Shown here: positions 1 through 10,015 of the stretch, piece by piece
Numbering within the stretch: position 1 is the first letter of the stretch
How the letters are laid out: the number at the start of each line of letters is the position of its first letter
Virus record (IMG/VR): IMGVR_UViG_3300028829_003933
Span: 1-23,071 of that record
Origin: a virus
Strand: one strand, 5' to 3'
Length of the DNA: 23,071 bases
The notes under the pieces: model-generated
The model's input: the letters and a program-made list of their open reading frames with translations, nothing else
Databases searched by the model: none
What the model was told of the DNA's origin: nothing
Made by a program: the position numbers and the translations under genes

Positions 1-2
1 TT

Positions 3-182
3 TTCTATGCAGGAGCTGCAGCTACTGATAAGGTAACCCTTACACACGCTGCCGATTCAACAGGAGTTGCAATGCAAAACTTTTTTGTAGCTGCTCTAGT
101 AGATTTAATGAGCACGTCTTACACAAATGCGGCGCCAACATTAACGCCGCCTAACGTTGTAACTGGATTAGCTTGGAACTAA
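3..182 (+). CDS. C-terminal end of a small phage structural protein (partial)
   Basis: The open frame runs in from the left edge and stops at TAA 180-182, leaving 59 residues ending VVTGLAWN. The fragment is Ala/Thr-rich with no motif I recognise. Its position just upstream of connector-like genes, and the strong terminator directly after it, suggest a capsid or capsid-decoration protein ending a highly expressed head transcript. That role is inferred from position only. The start lies outside the window. Confidence 0.7.
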   Translation, partial: FYAGAAATDKVTLTHAADSTGVAMQNFFVAALVDLMSTSYTNAAPTLTPPNVVTGLAWN

Positions 183-212
183 TAATATAATCCTTCCTTT
201 ACTATCGACAAG

Positions 213-239
213 AAAGCACCCAAATCAGGGTGCTTTTTT
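213..239 (+). terminator. Intrinsic terminator after the head gene
   Basis: A perfect 9-bp stem (AAAGCACCC at 213-221 pairing with GGGTGCTTT at 228-236) encloses a 6-nt loop, and the 3' arm runs into T's up to 239. It lies 30 bp after the stop of the partial head gene and before a promoter-like element. It therefore separates the head transcript from the connector/tail transcript. Confidence 0.9.
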
Positions 240-247
240 ATTTTATG

Positions 248-255
248 TATCTTTG
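248..255 (+). promoter_or_regulatory. Bacteroidota-type -7 promoter element (TATCTTTG)
   Basis: TATCTTTG matches the Bacteroidota primary sigma-factor -7 consensus TAnnTTTG exactly. It sits between the terminator and the ATG at 271, where a promoter for the tail operon is expected. I see no good -33 TTG at the usual spacing, so the assignment rests on the -7 match and position. The predicted start site would be close to 262, giving a very short leader without a Shine-Dalgarno sequence. Confidence 0.6.
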
Positions 256-270
256 TAAAAAGATTTTAAA

Positions 271-1002
271 ATGATAAACTCTGTAAGAAATACTGTACTT
301 GCTATTATCAATAAAAATAACTATGGATATATATCTCCGAGTGATTTTAACTTATTTGCTAAACAAGCTCAGTTAGATTTGTTTGATGAATATTTTATTA
401 ATTATAATCAGCAGATTAACGAGGAGAATGCAAGGGTTTCAGGAACAGGTTATGCTGATATTAAACTAGGTTACGAAGAAGTGATAGATACGTTTTCAAT
501 CACAGCAACTTTAACACAAAATGCAGGAAATGTTTACTATCTACCTTCAACAACAACAACAGGTAATGATTATTATTTATTAAATAATATTAATTGTTTT
601 AATGGTGGTGTCTATCAGGGAGAAGCAGAAAAGGTAAGTAATAATAAAATTAAATTATTAACTAATTCAATATTAACTGCACCTTCTACATCATATCCTG
701 CGTATACTCAACAAGGAGATTCTATTACTGTGTATCCTTCAAGTTTTAGTGGAGCTTTAGATATACAGGCAGTATACATACGATATCCTTTAGATCCTAA
801 ATGGACTTATGTTACTTTGTTTAACGGTGAGCCATTGTTTGACCAGACGCAAAATGATTATCAAGACTTTGAGCTGCCAATTGATGACTCAAATAATTTA
901 GTAGCTAGAATATTACAATACGCTGGAATATCAATAAGAGAGGCTGATGTATTTCAGTTTGGGCAAATAGAAGAGCAACAACAAAATCAAACTAATACAT
1001 AA
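271..1002 (+). CDS. Head-tail connector/adaptor-like structural protein (243 aa)
   Basis: First gene of the tail operon. The N-terminal half is helical (residues 1-50, including SPSDFNLFAKQAQLDLFDEYF), followed by a beta-rich part with Thr/Asn-rich stretches and a helical C-terminus ending in a Gln-rich tail. This looks like a family of structural proteins common in marine Bacteroidota phages, but I have only a general recollection of it. It is followed after 2 bp by another connector-like gene and then the giant tail gene. The arrangement recalls the tail-tubular A/B or stabilisation-protein region of podoviruses. The upstream sequence is A-rich with no Shine-Dalgarno. The role as head-completion or adaptor protein is inferred. 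Confidence 0.6.
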   Translation: MINSVRNTVLAIINKNNYGYISPSDFNLFAKQAQLDLFDEYFINYNQQINEENARVSGTGYADIKLGYEEVIDTFSITATLTQNAGNVYYLPSTTTTGNDYYLLNNINCFNGGVYQGEAEKVSNNKIKLLTNSILTAPSTSYPAYTQQGDSITVYPSSFSGALDIQAVYIRYPLDPKWTYVTLFNGEPLFDQTQNDYQDFELPIDDSNNLVARILQYAGISIREADVFQFGQIEEQQQNQTNT

Positions 1003-1004
1003 TT

Positions 1005-1925
1005 ATGAGTTATTTAAATCAAAAAAAATATTACACAAACGATGGAGTATCTCCAACAGATGCTAATTGGGGGTCATATCAATATGTAAGTTTAGCTGAC
1101 ATAATGACAAATTTTGAATTAATGTATGAAGGAAATCATTCGTTGGTTAATAATGAAAATAGATATAAAATATTATTTCACGCAAAAAGAGCAATACAAG
1201 AATTAAACTACGATGCTTTTAAAGAAATAAAAGCGTTAGAATTAACAGTTTATGATGATCTTAGGTTTGTACTGCCTTCAGATTATGTAAATTGGGTAAA
1301 GCTTTACTTATTTAAAAACAATACCCTATTACAGTTAACTGAAAATATTCAAGTACAATCTGCTACTTCTTATGTTCAAACAGGTTCTGCATCTTTTACT
1401 TATGATACAGGGAATAATGTTAATACCGAAGAATCAGACTTAGACACAACTAGAAAAAGCGGAGCTTTAAACAGTATTTATTTAAATCAAAATAATGAAA
1501 ATGATGTTAATGTAAATTGTGTGGATTGTGAAGGAGATATATATAATTCAAGAATAGGAGCTAGATATGGTTTAAATACTGAAACAGCAAACATTAATCC
1601 TACGTTTACTATTGATAAAAGAGCAGGTGTTATAAATTTTGATTCAACTATGGCGAATCAGCAGTGTGTTTTACAGTATATATCTGACGGTATGGAAGAT
1701 GGGAATAACTCTAATATACAAGTCAATAAATTATTTGAAGATTATATATATGCATATATTCAATATGCGATATTAAATAGTAAATTTGGGGTACAAGAAT
1801 ATATTATTAATAGAGCTAAAAGAAATAAACAAGCATTATTAAGAAATGCAAAAATTAGATTGAGTAACATTCACCCTAGTAGATTGCTTATGAATTTAAG
1901 GGGTGAAAATAAGTGGCTAAAATAA
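1005..1925 (+). CDS. Tail-tubular/adaptor-like structural protein (306 aa)
   Basis: Probable head-tail adaptor (T7 gp11 or P22 gp4-like in role). An N-terminal helical region contains [17 protein letters not shown] (about residues 63-79), followed by a beta segment with [18 protein letters not shown] (about 86-103), a pattern typical of phage adaptor proteins. A Thr/Asn-rich variable middle comes next. The C-terminus is basic and helical, with [15 protein letters not shown] and RRAK-type clusters. It starts 2 bp after the previous stop and ends 1 bp before the giant tail gene, so the three are almost certainly co-transcribed. An A8 run lies near its start (1021-1028). The family is recognised by pattern only, and no enzymatic role is expected. 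Confidence 0.6.
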   Translation: MSYLNQKKYYTNDGVSPTDANWGSYQYVSLADIMTNFELMYEGNHSLVNNENRYKILFHAKRAIQELNYDAFKEIKALELTVYDDLRFVLPSDYVNWVKLYLFKNNTLLQLTENIQVQSATSYVQTGSASFTYDTGNNVNTEESDLDTTRKSGALNSIYLNQNNENDVNVNCVDCEGDIYNSRIGARYGLNTETANINPTFTIDKRAGVINFDSTMANQQCVLQYISDGMEDGNNSNIQVNKLFEDYIYAYIQYAILNSKFGVQEYIINRAKRNKQALLRNAKIRLSNIHPSRLLMNLRGENKWLK

Positions 1926-1926
1926 A

Positions 1927-4900
1927 ATGGCAAAAATCCAAAGAAATTTTATCGCAGGCCGAATGAATAAAAGCCTTGACGAAAGGCTTATTCCTAATGG
2001 TGAGTATGTAGACGCTTTGAACGTAAGATTAGGTTCAACTGAAGAAACAGAAATTGGTGCGGCAGAAAATTCTAAGGGTAACACTCAAATAACAACACTT
2101 CAATATACGGATGGAACGTCCTTAAGTTCTTCAGCTCGATGTATAGGAGCATTTGATGATGGTGCTAATGAAACTATATATTGGTTTGTTCATGACCCTT
2201 CTTTTACTGTAGGCGCTACGGGTAAACTAGATTTAGTTGTATCTTTTAATGTTAACACAGGTTCTCTTTTATATCACGTAATTAGTATTGATAACGGAAC
2301 AAATGTTAATACTACTTTAAATTTTGACCCAAAATATTTAATAACAGGTATAAATAAAATCGGAGATTTATTGTTTTTTACCGACAATTTAAACCCTCCA
2401 AGAGTAGTTAATGTTAATTCTAACTACTCCAACCCTGCTGTAAACATAGATCAAATAACTTCAGAGGAATTACTAGTAGTTAAAAAACCTCCTTCTCAAT
2501 CTCCTCCTGTTGAATTAATTAAAACAGGCGTAGAAGATGCTTTTATGGAAGATAATTTTATTTGTTTTGCATATAGGTATAAATACTCTAATGGAGAATA
2601 CTCAGCTGTTTCTCAGTTTAGCGAACCTGCTTTTATACCAGGGGCGTATGAATTTTCTGCTGATAGTTTTTTAAATGAAGGTATGGAAAATGATTATAAT
2701 GGAGCTATCATTACTTATAACTCTGGGAGCTCATTGGTAGTTGGAGTTGATTTATTATTCAAAGAAGCTAACGACCCTACTATTAAGATTATAGAAAGAA
2801 TTAATAAGTTAAATAATAATCTAGCTAATAACACAGATTACACTTTTACTTTTACAAATAGTAAAATCTTTACAGTATTACCTGAATCAGAAATATTAAG
2901 ATTATATGATAATGTTCCTATAAAAGCAAAAGCTCAAACTTTAATGGGCAATAGACTTATTTACGGAAACTATGTAGAAGGATATGATTTAACTGATATA
3001 TTTAATTCACCTTTAGAATTAACTTATAACACAGAACTTGAAAATAATTCTATAGGCGAAACTTCTTTAGCAACTTCTTTTACAAGTTTTCAATATCAAG
3101 CTTTTGGTAATACCACGACTATTACAAATAATACTTTAGAATTAAGTTTTGCAAACAACACTGACAAACTAAAAAAGGGTGCTGAAATTAATATAGATTT
3201 TACTTTTACGTTTAATTCTTGGTTTGGTTCATCAACTCCAGACGAAAGCCAAGGCTCAACAAATATTTCTTTTAGCTACATTTTACAACAAGATTTTTCT
3301 CAATCTGCTACACCTGTTAATGATTTATTTTCTAGCACAGATTTTCAAGCTAAGTTTGGATTAACTGACGCATCAATTCAAACCGTTGCAAATGCTCAGG
3401 CTGGCACAGGTGTAACACTGACAGATAAATTTAATGCAGCTATAGATGGATTTTTGGGAAGCACTGCTCCTCAATACAATTTATATCAAACAGGTATTTC
3501 TAATTCCACTGCTGTTCCCCCTAATAAAGGTGAACCTATTTTTGGTTCAGCACCAGTAGGGAATAACTTAATAAGATTACAGATTCCAGCTGCTCAATTT
3601 TTAGAAGATGGCGGAAGTAATTTAATAATTCAATATTTTAATTTAACTTCAGCAACAGCTACTATTCAGGAAAGAGCAAACACAGAAAGTTTGCATAGTA
3701 ACAGGGGGTACGAAGTAGGTATTATCTATATGGATGATTTTAATAGATCATCTACTGCATTAGTAAGTCAAAACAATACTATTAATATTCCGTGTTCTGC
3801 ATCTACAACTAAAAATGAAATAAAAGTAAATATTCCAATTAGTCAAAGAGCGCCAAGTTGGGCAACAAGGTATAAGTTTTGTATAAAACCAGATAGAGAT
3901 ACTTATAATACTATATATAGTAGTATATTTTTTGAAGACCCTAACTCTAATAATGCTTACTTATTATTAGAAGGAGAAAATACAAAAAAAGTAGAAGAGG
4001 GAGATAGATTAATTGTTAAAAGAGATTCAGCTGGCCCAATGCAGTCATGTGTATATGCTACTGTTTTAGAGAAAGCAACACAAGATAAAGGATTTATAAC
4101 CCCTACTAGTTCAAGTGTTCCTCCCGGGGGTACGTATATGAAAATGAATGCTACTGACTTTTCAGCTCTTGAAGATGATGATGATATTGTAGATATAAAA
4201 GTCAACCCTGAAACTGCAGGCCAAGGTGATAGATATCCTGTATTATCTTATCCTTTCTTTTTAACTGGTGGTAATTATAATGTACCTGCAGGGTCAAGAA
4301 TTGTAATGAAGATTGAACAAACAAGAGAGGGAAGAGGTACTCAATGTGAAAGAAGAACTAACTTTTTTGAACAAAGCTTTATAGCTAGTGATACTTATAC
4401 AGACATGTATCAGTGGTTTACTCAATCAAACATTGCCAACTCTATAGAAAATAATTCTATTACAGATCCGTCAACAGGATCTGATGCTGTACAAAATGTT
4501 TTTATTAACACAGTAGAAGGGTCACAGTCAGGAGCTCCATCTTCAGGAGGTAATTTAACCAAAACACAATTACAAGCAGCGGGTCTAATGGGAAGCACTG
4601 CCACTGACCCATTAACAACTAATTATTATAGATTTTATCAAGACAGTGGTAATAATAATTACTATTTATTAGTAAGCGGTACAAGATGTTGTGGAGGTAG
4701 TTCGGCAGCGGATTCAACAGTAAGAGTTTCTTTTACTGTATATAGAAGAGATTCTGTTATTGTGTTTGAAACTGAGCCACAAGGCTCTTTACCAGACGTG
4801 TGGTACGAAAATGATTTATCTTTTTCTATAGATAATGTTGGAAACCACAGCGGTAATGTAACAAATCAAAACATAAACGCCGGAACTCCAGGTGTTGTAA

Positions 4901-7650
4901 ATACAGGTTTTTTTAATTGTTATGCATTTGGTAATGGTGTAGAAAGTTATAAGATAAGAGACTCTATAACCGGGAAGTCTTTTAACTTAGGAAACAGAGT
5001 TTACACCACCTCTAATGTTGAGTACAAAGCAGCGCATAGATTTGCTGATTTAACTTATAGTGGTGTGTTTAATGACGAAACAAATGTTAATAAACTTAAT
5101 GAATTTAATTTAGGATTAGCAAACTTTAAACCATTAGAAGAAACTTATGGTGATATTGAAATATTATTTGGAAGAAGAACAGATATTCTTACATTACAAG
5201 AAGATAAAATATCATACGTATTAGCTTCTAAAAATTTAATTTCTGATTCTACAGGCGGTGGTTTAGTAGCTTCAGTTCCAGAAATACTAGGAAACCAAAT
5301 AGCTCGTATTGAAAACTATGGTATTAGTAATAACCCAGAAAGTTTTGTAGCATACGGAGAAAACAAATATTTTACAGACTCTAAAAGAAATGCAGTAATC
5401 CAACTAATTGGAAGCTCTGCTCAAAACGAACAGCTTGTAGTTATATCAGAAAGTGGTATGAGAAGCTGGTTTAGAGATTTATTTACAAGCGCATTTACTA
5501 CGCAAAAATTAGGTGGATATGACCCGTATATGAACGAGTATGTATTAACATCTAATACTATTCTAAAACCTGAAGTTCCTCTATGTTTAGCGTGTGGTGT
5601 AAGCAAAGACATAACTGTAAAAGCATCACAAGACTTTACATATTGTGTTGATGTAACACAAGAAGTTGGAACAGTAACAGTAAGTTATGTTATACCCAAT
5701 GAAGGAGAGCAAGACATAATCTCTGAAACAAGTGTATTAATGACAGATGAAGCGGGCAACCAATTAATAACAGAAACTTCTGCTGGTTCTCTGGTAAATT
5801 ATACTATTCAAGTAATTTACGACGGAAATACTTATACTTCTGGTTCAGTATTTCAAGACGGTTCGTTTACTTTTCCAAAAAATTCTACATCTGCTCAGCA
5901 AGCAACAGTTATTGTTAGCACGGACTCAACAGAAAATGACACCATTCAAATTACAATGAGTTGTCCTGTTGCTACAACTATTAATTTATACAGTGTTTGT
6001 GTTACTGAACCTACTGATGCAGGTAAATATATACACAATGAATTTAACTGGACAGACGGAAGTACGACATCTACGGTTCAATCCGACTTAGTATTATTCG
6101 GGACAGGAACAACCACGTTCATTGTTTCTCAATACACGTTAATATCAGGAGGTCAAGGTTTAGCAATACCACCAGACGGATCTACTGTAACAATGTATTC
6201 TAACAAAATTAACTTTGATGACTTTGTATTTGACGCTTCATTAAACAACTTTAGATATTTGAGAAGTAATACAACTTACGCCAACAGTGTAACTGACATT
6301 ACTAGTTTATTGGCTGCAGCAACGACAGCTACACCTATTGACACAACAGGTGCTCCAACTATTTATTCAGCAGACTTTACTATGCCGTCAACAGGAGAAA
6401 ATAATTTATATTTAATTTGGGATTACAGAGATATTGTAACACCAACACCTGGTCCTAGTCCTAGTCCTATTCCGACTCCTAGTCCAACTCCAAGCCCAAC
6501 ACCTGGTCCTAGTCCAACACCTGGTCCTAGTCCTAGTCCAACACCTGGTCCTAGTCCAACACCTGGTCCTAGTCCTAGTCCAGTGCCAGTTACACCTACT
6601 CCTAGCGCACCGTTATTTTATTTCCTAATTTCTTGTGATGGAAGTCCAGGTTGTTATGAGTCATTCTCAAGTGCTCCTGGAGCTAACCAAAGATATATTG
6701 GTGGGGCAGGTAATAATATATTTTATTATTACAATTCAACACCAGGCGTACCAACAGATCAAGGTTCACCTTGTCAGAACATACAATTAATTAGTGGAGA
6801 AACAGGTTGTCCTCCTGCACCAACTCCAGCACCAGTGCCGACACCTCAAGCAACACAGGTATATGAGATGAGGAGATGTGATGGAGGTGGATCTACATAC
6901 TATGTTGAATTAACACAAACAGGATACCCTTTAAACTTTGCTTTAAAATTAAACGCACCTGGCTATATGGATGGAACTTATTGTTGGTATGTTAATGATA
7001 CTAATCCAAGTTCAAGCGCTGACTTTAGTGCAACTGTTCTGAATCAATACCCAAGTGGGTGTTCTGATGCAGCTTGTACAGCGCCTACACCAGCGCCTGC
7101 TGCGCCAACTCCAACACCATCGCCTATACCTACGCCTGCGCCTATACCTACGCCTGCGCCTACACCAAGTGCGCCAACATACTTGTATGCTAGATACTTA
7201 GAGGGTGATGTTTTAATTAATATAAGAGCTCCATTTGGAACAAACCTAGGCAGCGTGGCTAACGTGTTAGATGTGAGTGGAACGTGTTATGAATATCAAG
7301 ACGATGCAGGAATAGAAAATACCAACGACTATACAACATACACTATTTATGCAAACTGTACAGCTTGTCAAGGAGCTCCTTCTCCATCGCCAGCACCAGT
7401 TCCAACACCAGCGCCTGCAGTAACATGTAATAGTGTAAGTTTAGAATTTATTTCTGATACAAACTTCTTATGCGCTAATTATGCTACATTCTACATGAAC
7501 ACAACCGATTTCTGTACGGCTACTGCTTTAGATAGACAAAGTGATTGTAACAGAGCAGCGTTACCAGGTTATTATAACGACGGAAGTAATTATAGATACT
7601 GGAATGGTTCTGCATTTACAAGTAACTGTACCACAACGAATTGTCCTTAG
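1927..7650 (+). CDS. Giant tail/stabilisation protein with Pro-rich linkers and Cys modules (1907 aa)
   Basis: The N-terminus ([21 protein letters not shown], split around residues 8-28) resembles the start of phage tail-tubular B or 'stabilisation' proteins. A long beta-rich body follows. Near residues 1165-1205 is [14 protein letters not shown]...[12 protein letters not shown], a pattern seen in Bacteroidota phage tail proteins. After Ig-like beta domains, the last 400 residues change character. (X-Pro)n linkers lie at about 1505-1562 (25 uninterrupted X-Pro pairs), 1628-1644, 1718-1751 and 1817-1832. They separate four Cys-containing modules (about 1563-1629, 1645-1717, 1752-1816, 1833-1907), two of which contain CDG. 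This is likely a tail hub/nozzle protein carrying surface-exposed adhesion arms, with the linkers as candidate hydroxylation and glycosylation substrates of the next genes. Size and repeats are seen; function is inferred. Confidence 0.75.
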   Translation: MAKIQRNFIAGRMNKSLDERLIPNGEYVDALNVRLGSTEETEIGAAENSKGNTQITTLQYTDGTSLSSSARCIGAFDDGANETIYWFVHDPSFTVGATGKLDLVVSFNVNTGSLLYHVISIDNGTNVNTTLNFDPKYLITGINKIGDLLFFTDNLNPPRVVNVNSNYSNPAVNIDQITSEELLVVKKPPSQSPPVELIKTGVEDAFMEDNFICFAYRYKYSNGEYSAVSQFSEPAFIPGAYEFSADSFLNEGMENDYNGAIITYNSGSSLVVGVDLLFKEANDPTIKIIERINKLNNNLANNTDYTFTFTNSKIFTVLPESEILRLYDNVPIKAKAQTLMGNRLIYGNYVEGYDLTDIFNSPLELTYNTELENNSIGETSLATSFTSFQYQAFGNTTTITNNTLELSFANNTDKLKKGAEINIDFTFTFNSWFGSSTPDESQGSTNISFSYILQQDFSQSATPVNDLFSSTDFQAKFGLTDASIQTVANAQAGTGVTLTDKFNAAIDGFLGSTAPQYNLYQTGISNSTAVPPNKGEPIFGSAPVGNNLIRLQIPAAQFLEDGGSNLIIQYFNLTSATATIQERANTESLHSNRGYEVGIIYMDDFNRSSTALVSQNNTINIPCSASTTKNEIKVNIPISQRAPSWATRYKFCIKPDRDTYNTIYSSIFFEDPNSNNAYLLLEGENTKKVEEGDRLIVKRDSAGPMQSCVYATVLEKATQDKGFITPTSSSVPPGGTYMKMNATDFSALEDDDDIVDIKVNPETAGQGDRYPVLSYPFFLTGGNYNVPAGSRIVMKIEQTREGRGTQCERRTNFFEQSFIASDTYTDMYQWFTQSNIANSIENNSITDPSTGSDAVQNVFINTVEGSQSGAPSSGGNLTKTQLQAAGLMGSTATDPLTTNYYRFYQDSGNNNYYLLVSGTRCCGGSSAADSTVRVSFTVYRRDSVIVFETEPQGSLPDVWYENDLSFSIDNVGNHSGNVTNQNINAGTPGVVNTGFFNCYAFGNGVESYKIRDSITGKSFNLGNRVYTTSNVEYKAAHRFADLTYSGVFNDETNVNKLNEFNLGLANFKPLEETYGDIEILFGRRTDILTLQEDKISYVLASKNLISDSTGGGLVASVPEILGNQIARIENYGISNNPESFVAYGENKYFTDSKRNAVIQLIGSSAQNEQLVVISESGMRSWFRDLFTSAFTTQKLGGYDPYMNEYVLTSNTILKPEVPLCLACGVSKDITVKASQDFTYCVDVTQEVGTVTVSYVIPNEGEQDIISETSVLMTDEAGNQLITETSAGSLVNYTIQVIYDGNTYTSGSVFQDGSFTFPKNSTSAQQATVIVSTDSTENDTIQITMSCPVATTINLYSVCVTEPTDAGKYIHNEFNWTDGSTTSTVQSDLVLFGTGTTTFIVSQYTLISGGQGLAIPPDGSTVTMYSNKINFDDFVFDASLNNFRYLRSNTTYANSVTDITSLLAAATTATPIDTTGAPTIYSADFTMPSTGENNLYLIWDYRDIVTPTPGPSPSPIPTPSPTPSPTPGPSPTPGPSPSPTPGPSPTPGPSPSPVPVTPTPSAPLFYFLISCDGSPGCYESFSSAPGANQRYIGGAGNNIFYYYNSTPGVPTDQGSPCQNIQLISGETGCPPAPTPAPVPTPQATQVYEMRRCDGGGSTYYVELTQTGYPLNFALKLNAPGYMDGTYCWYVNDTNPSSSADFSATVLNQYPSGCSDAACTAPTPAPAAPTPTPSPIPTPAPIPTPAPTPSAPTYLYARYLEGDVLINIRAPFGTNLGSVANVLDVSGTCYEYQDDAGIENTNDYTTYTIYANCTACQGAPSPSPAPVPTPAPAVTCNSVSLEFISDTNFLCANYATFYMNTTDFCTATALDRQSDCNRAALPGYYNDGSNYRYWNGSAFTSNCTTTNCP
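6496..6579 (+). repeat. Two perfect 42-bp tandem repeats coding the (X-Pro)n linker
   Basis: Bases 6496-6537 and 6538-6579 are identical. Each is an 18-bp unit (CCAACACCTGGTCCTAGT) followed by the same unit with an extra CCTAGT. The 42-bp unit is in frame and encodes 14 residues of PTPGPS type. Identity at synonymous positions indicates recent slippage or recombination, so linker length probably varies between relatives. Confidence 0.95.
7123..7158 (+). repeat. Two perfect 18-bp tandem repeats in the third Pro-rich linker
   Basis: CCTATACCTACGCCTGCG occurs at 7123-7140 and again, identical, at 7141-7158. It is in frame and encodes PIPTPA twice. The codons differ from those in the larger 6496-6579 repeat, so the two linkers expanded independently. 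Confidence 0.95.
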
Positions 7651-7676
7651 TATTTTTTATATTCAATTATAATTAA

Positions 7677-7684
7677 TAACTTTA
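7677..7684 (+). promoter_or_regulatory. Weak promoter-like element (TAACTTTA) before the modification cassette
   Basis: The 54-bp gap between the giant tail gene and the hydroxylase gene holds TAACTTTA, a match to the Bacteroidota -7 consensus TAnnTTTG except for the final base. It is 21 bp before the ATG at 7705. The gap is almost pure A/T, so a chance match is quite possible. The cassette may instead be read through from the tail genes. Confidence 0.25.
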
Positions 7685-7704
7685 TTAGAATTAAATTAAA
7701 TCAA

Positions 7705-8931
7705 ATGCAGCAGTATAAAAACTTTTTGACTCCCAAAGAGTGTCAAGAATTAATTCAAATGATTGACGCTAATCATACTCGATCTTCAGTAGTAGAAGGC
7801 GGTACAGATAGAACAGCTATATCTGACTATAGAACTTCAAGTACTTGTAATTTAAGCACCTCCAATGAAACTGTGAATAATATTCATAAGCGTATTGCAG
7901 GTATATTAAATTTAGACATTAAAAAAGGTGAAGCTATGCAAGGCCAGCTTTACGAAGTAGGTCAGTATTTTAAACCTCATAATGATTTTTTTGCAGGTGA
8001 CGCATATCAAAAACATTGTTTAGCTTCAGGGAATAGAACACACACATTTATGATTTATTTAAACGATGGTTTCAAAGGAGGGGGAACAAACTTTCCAAAT
8101 CAAAATATGGTAGTTAATCCAGAGACAGGCAAGGCAGTTATGTGGGAAAATATGAAAGATGGAAAAGTTTTAGAAGAATATATGCACGAAGGTGTAGCAA
8201 TAGAAGAGGGTAAAAAATATATTATTACTGCATGGTGGAGAGAAAATGATTGGGATGGAGCAGGTGATGAAAAACTTTATCAAGATTCATTACAACCAAA
8301 AAAAATTGAAACACCTGTAAATAAAACATATACACATAAAGATCAAATACCTAAATTTACAAAGAATGGTTTTGAAGTAATTAAGTGTCCTGAGCAAACT
8401 TGGAATATAATTAAAGACGCTTATGAAATACTAAAAGACAAGGTAACTCCTGAAAACTTTCCTGGGAAAGAAAACATCATACAAGGTGGAGAAAGCGAAC
8501 TTCTTTCATTTGACCACGTACCTTCCATTAGGACTCTAATACACGAGCAGCTCCTACCTGTACATAGAGATTGGATTGCTAATGAAATGCATAATGCTAT
8601 GAAAGAACCATTAATAGAGCCTTCATTTGTGTATGGAATACGTTCTTACAAAAAAGGTTCGACATTAACTCCTCATGTTGATAGGGTAGAAACACATCAT
8701 ATAAGCTCTATAATTATTGTGGATAAAGATTTAGCTTGTGGATGTTCTAATAAACCTGAAGCAGATGATTGGCCTTTAGATATTCAAGGGCACGATGGAG
8801 AGTGGTATAAAGTGTATGCTCAACCAGGAGATATGATACTGTATGAATCTGCAATTTGTGAACACGGAAGACTTGAGCCTTTTGGAGGAACATTTTTTAG
8901 AAATTTTTATGTACACTACAAATTTGTATAG
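7705..8931 (+). CDS. Tandem 2OG-Fe(II) oxygenase, N-terminal prolyl 4-hydroxylase-like (408 aa)
   Basis: Two double-stranded beta-helix oxygenase domains are fused. Domain 1 (about 1-180) has the prolyl-4-hydroxylase layout: KPHNDFF with iron ligands H92 and D94, GGGTNFP at 125-131, distal ligand H161 in MHEG, and K170/K171 for 2-oxoglutarate before YIITAWWR. Domain 2 (about 205-408) repeats the scheme: TPHVDR (H324, D326), PGDMILYESAICEH with distal H387, and R389 or R399 as the 2-oxoglutarate anchor. Both therefore look catalytically intact. The family uses Fe(II), O2 and 2-oxoglutarate to hydroxylate proline or similar residues. The gene lies directly between a Pro-rich tail gene and a glycosyltransferase gene, which makes the X-Pro linkers the obvious candidate substrate (inference). 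A host target such as a translation factor is the main alternative. Confidence 0.85.
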   Translation: MQQYKNFLTPKECQELIQMIDANHTRSSVVEGGTDRTAISDYRTSSTCNLSTSNETVNNIHKRIAGILNLDIKKGEAMQGQLYEVGQYFKPHNDFFAGDAYQKHCLASGNRTHTFMIYLNDGFKGGGTNFPNQNMVVNPETGKAVMWENMKDGKVLEEYMHEGVAIEEGKKYIITAWWRENDWDGAGDEKLYQDSLQPKKIETPVNKTYTHKDQIPKFTKNGFEVIKCPEQTWNIIKDAYEILKDKVTPENFPGKENIIQGGESELLSFDHVPSIRTLIHEQLLPVHRDWIANEMHNAMKEPLIEPSFVYGIRSYKKGSTLTPHVDRVETHHISSIIIVDKDLACGCSNKPEADDWPLDIQGHDGEWYKVYAQPGDMILYESAICEHGRLEPFGGTFFRNFYVHYKFV

Positions 8932-8934
8932 TAG

Positions 8935-9888
8935 TTGAAAAAATATATTTCATTTGATACGTGGTGGGGTGGTCTAAATAATATTAGAATGACTTATGAA
9001 ATGGTGGTTGCAATTGCAATATGCACAAATCGAACTATAATTTTACCGCCAAAAATATACTGTTTGTTTTTAAGTGAACATCAGCTTAAAGATAGTTTTT
9101 TTGATTTCTGGGAATTGTTTGACAAAGAATTATTTGTTAAACATTTTGATTGTGTAGACTATAAAGATATACCAGCTTATCAAAAATATGAATCTGACAT
9201 ACAATATTTTGAAAATATTTGCAAGGATATTAAATGTTTACCTGAAGGAAATCATCCCAACTGGGGTGTAAATCCAGACACTTATAAAAAGCCTATTGAT
9301 GTAAGTGAGTTTAATTTAAATAATAAATTTATTCATTTTCCTAGAAATTTGTTTGGCCATTGGTATCATTTGATAACAGGAATTTCCGATGAACATAGGA
9401 TGAGAATTAAACACAGTTTGAAATATGGATTAAAAATTAGAGATAAGTTTGAAATGAATTTAATAGCTAAACCATATAATGCTATTCACGTAAGAAGTGG
9501 AGACTTTCATCAGACAAGAACTCACAGTACAACAGAATTGTTTGGTAATTTAAGATCAATGGTAGATAGATATTTAGACACATCGTATCCTTTATTTATC
9601 GCTACAGATGAACAGGATAGAAAATACTTTGAGTGTTTAAATGGATATGAATGTTATTACTTAAATGATTTTATGGAAACTGATATGGTCTCTTCTATAG
9701 CAATAGATACGTTAATGTGTGCGAATGCAAGATTATTTTATGGAAGTAGGTACTCTACTTTTACTGATTACATTAACATTTTAAGGCATTACAATAACAA
9801 AAAAAACTGTAGTAAAAATTTATTAAATTACACTTTTACTGGCAAAGAAAAATATAGCTGGGAAAATTGTTTTGTAAATGAATATTAA
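8935..9888 (+). CDS. Fucosyltransferase-like glycosyltransferase (O-fucosyltransferase/alpha-1,2/1,6 superfamily, 317 aa)
   Basis: The sequence shows the superfamily motifs in order: GGLNNIR at 12-18, TNRTIILPP at 31-39, HVRSGDF at 185-191 (nucleotide-sugar binding), ATDE at 223-226 and GSRYSTFTDYINILR at 270-284. These are hallmarks of GDP-fucose-dependent protein O-fucosyltransferases and alpha-1,2/alpha-1,6-fucosyltransferases. The length is near full for the fold. The start is TTG at 8935: a TAG lies immediately upstream in frame, and the first ATG (codon 19) would remove GGLNNIR, so TTG is well supported. It follows the hydroxylase by 3 bp. The likely role is transfer of fucose or a related sugar to a protein or growing glycan. 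The actual donor and acceptor cannot be read from the sequence. Confidence 0.8.
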   Translation: MKKYISFDTWWGGLNNIRMTYEMVVAIAICTNRTIILPPKIYCLFLSEHQLKDSFFDFWELFDKELFVKHFDCVDYKDIPAYQKYESDIQYFENICKDIKCLPEGNHPNWGVNPDTYKKPIDVSEFNLNNKFIHFPRNLFGHWYHLITGISDEHRMRIKHSLKYGLKIRDKFEMNLIAKPYNAIHVRSGDFHQTRTHSTTELFGNLRSMVDRYLDTSYPLFIATDEQDRKYFECLNGYECYYLNDFMETDMVSSIAIDTLMCANARLFYGSRYSTFTDYINILRHYNNKKNCSKNLLNYTFTGKEKYSWENCFVNEY

Positions 9889-10015
9889 AGAAAAAAATAT
9901 TGTATATATATATGAATCTCCAGATGGCGGAATTACTTTATATAGAAGGCTTTATGGTAAATATGAATCAAGAGAGTTGTATGACAAAGCAAAAAATCTA
10001 TGGAATATAACTTAG
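9878..10015 (+). CDS. Small conserved-looking hypothetical protein (45 aa)
   Basis: ATG at 9878 overlaps the end of the fucosyltransferase gene by 11 bp. The TAG at 10013-10015 overlaps the start of the carbamoyltransferase gene by 16 bp, so it fills the only apparent gap within the cassette. The protein contains IYESPDGGITLYRRLYG followed by a charged helix. It resembles short phage proteins with a YESPDGGxTxYRR pattern that I recall from cyanophages and other marine phages; no function is known to me. Both overlaps fit translational coupling. It could be chance, but the protein-like composition and exact fit argue for a real gene. Confidence 0.6.
   Translation: MNIKEKNIVYIYESPDGGITLYRRLYGKYESRELYDKAKNLWNIT

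Noticed and set aside
6451-6590. Regular short repeats that might suggest a CRISPR array
   Set aside because: They are in-frame coding tandem repeats without spacers and encode X-Pro dipeptides.
7665-7674. Palindrome AATTATAATT in the gap before the hydroxylase gene
   Set aside because: Short pure A/T palindromes are expected by chance in this composition, and no flanking operator symmetry or terminator T-run was seen.
7705-8931. 2OG oxygenase as a TET/JBP-type DNA base oxidase
   Set aside because: The PHNDFF...GGGTNFP...MHEG...GKKYIITAWW pattern fits prolyl 4-hydroxylases better, and no DNA methyltransferase is in the window. It is kept only as an alternative for the carbamoyltransferase.
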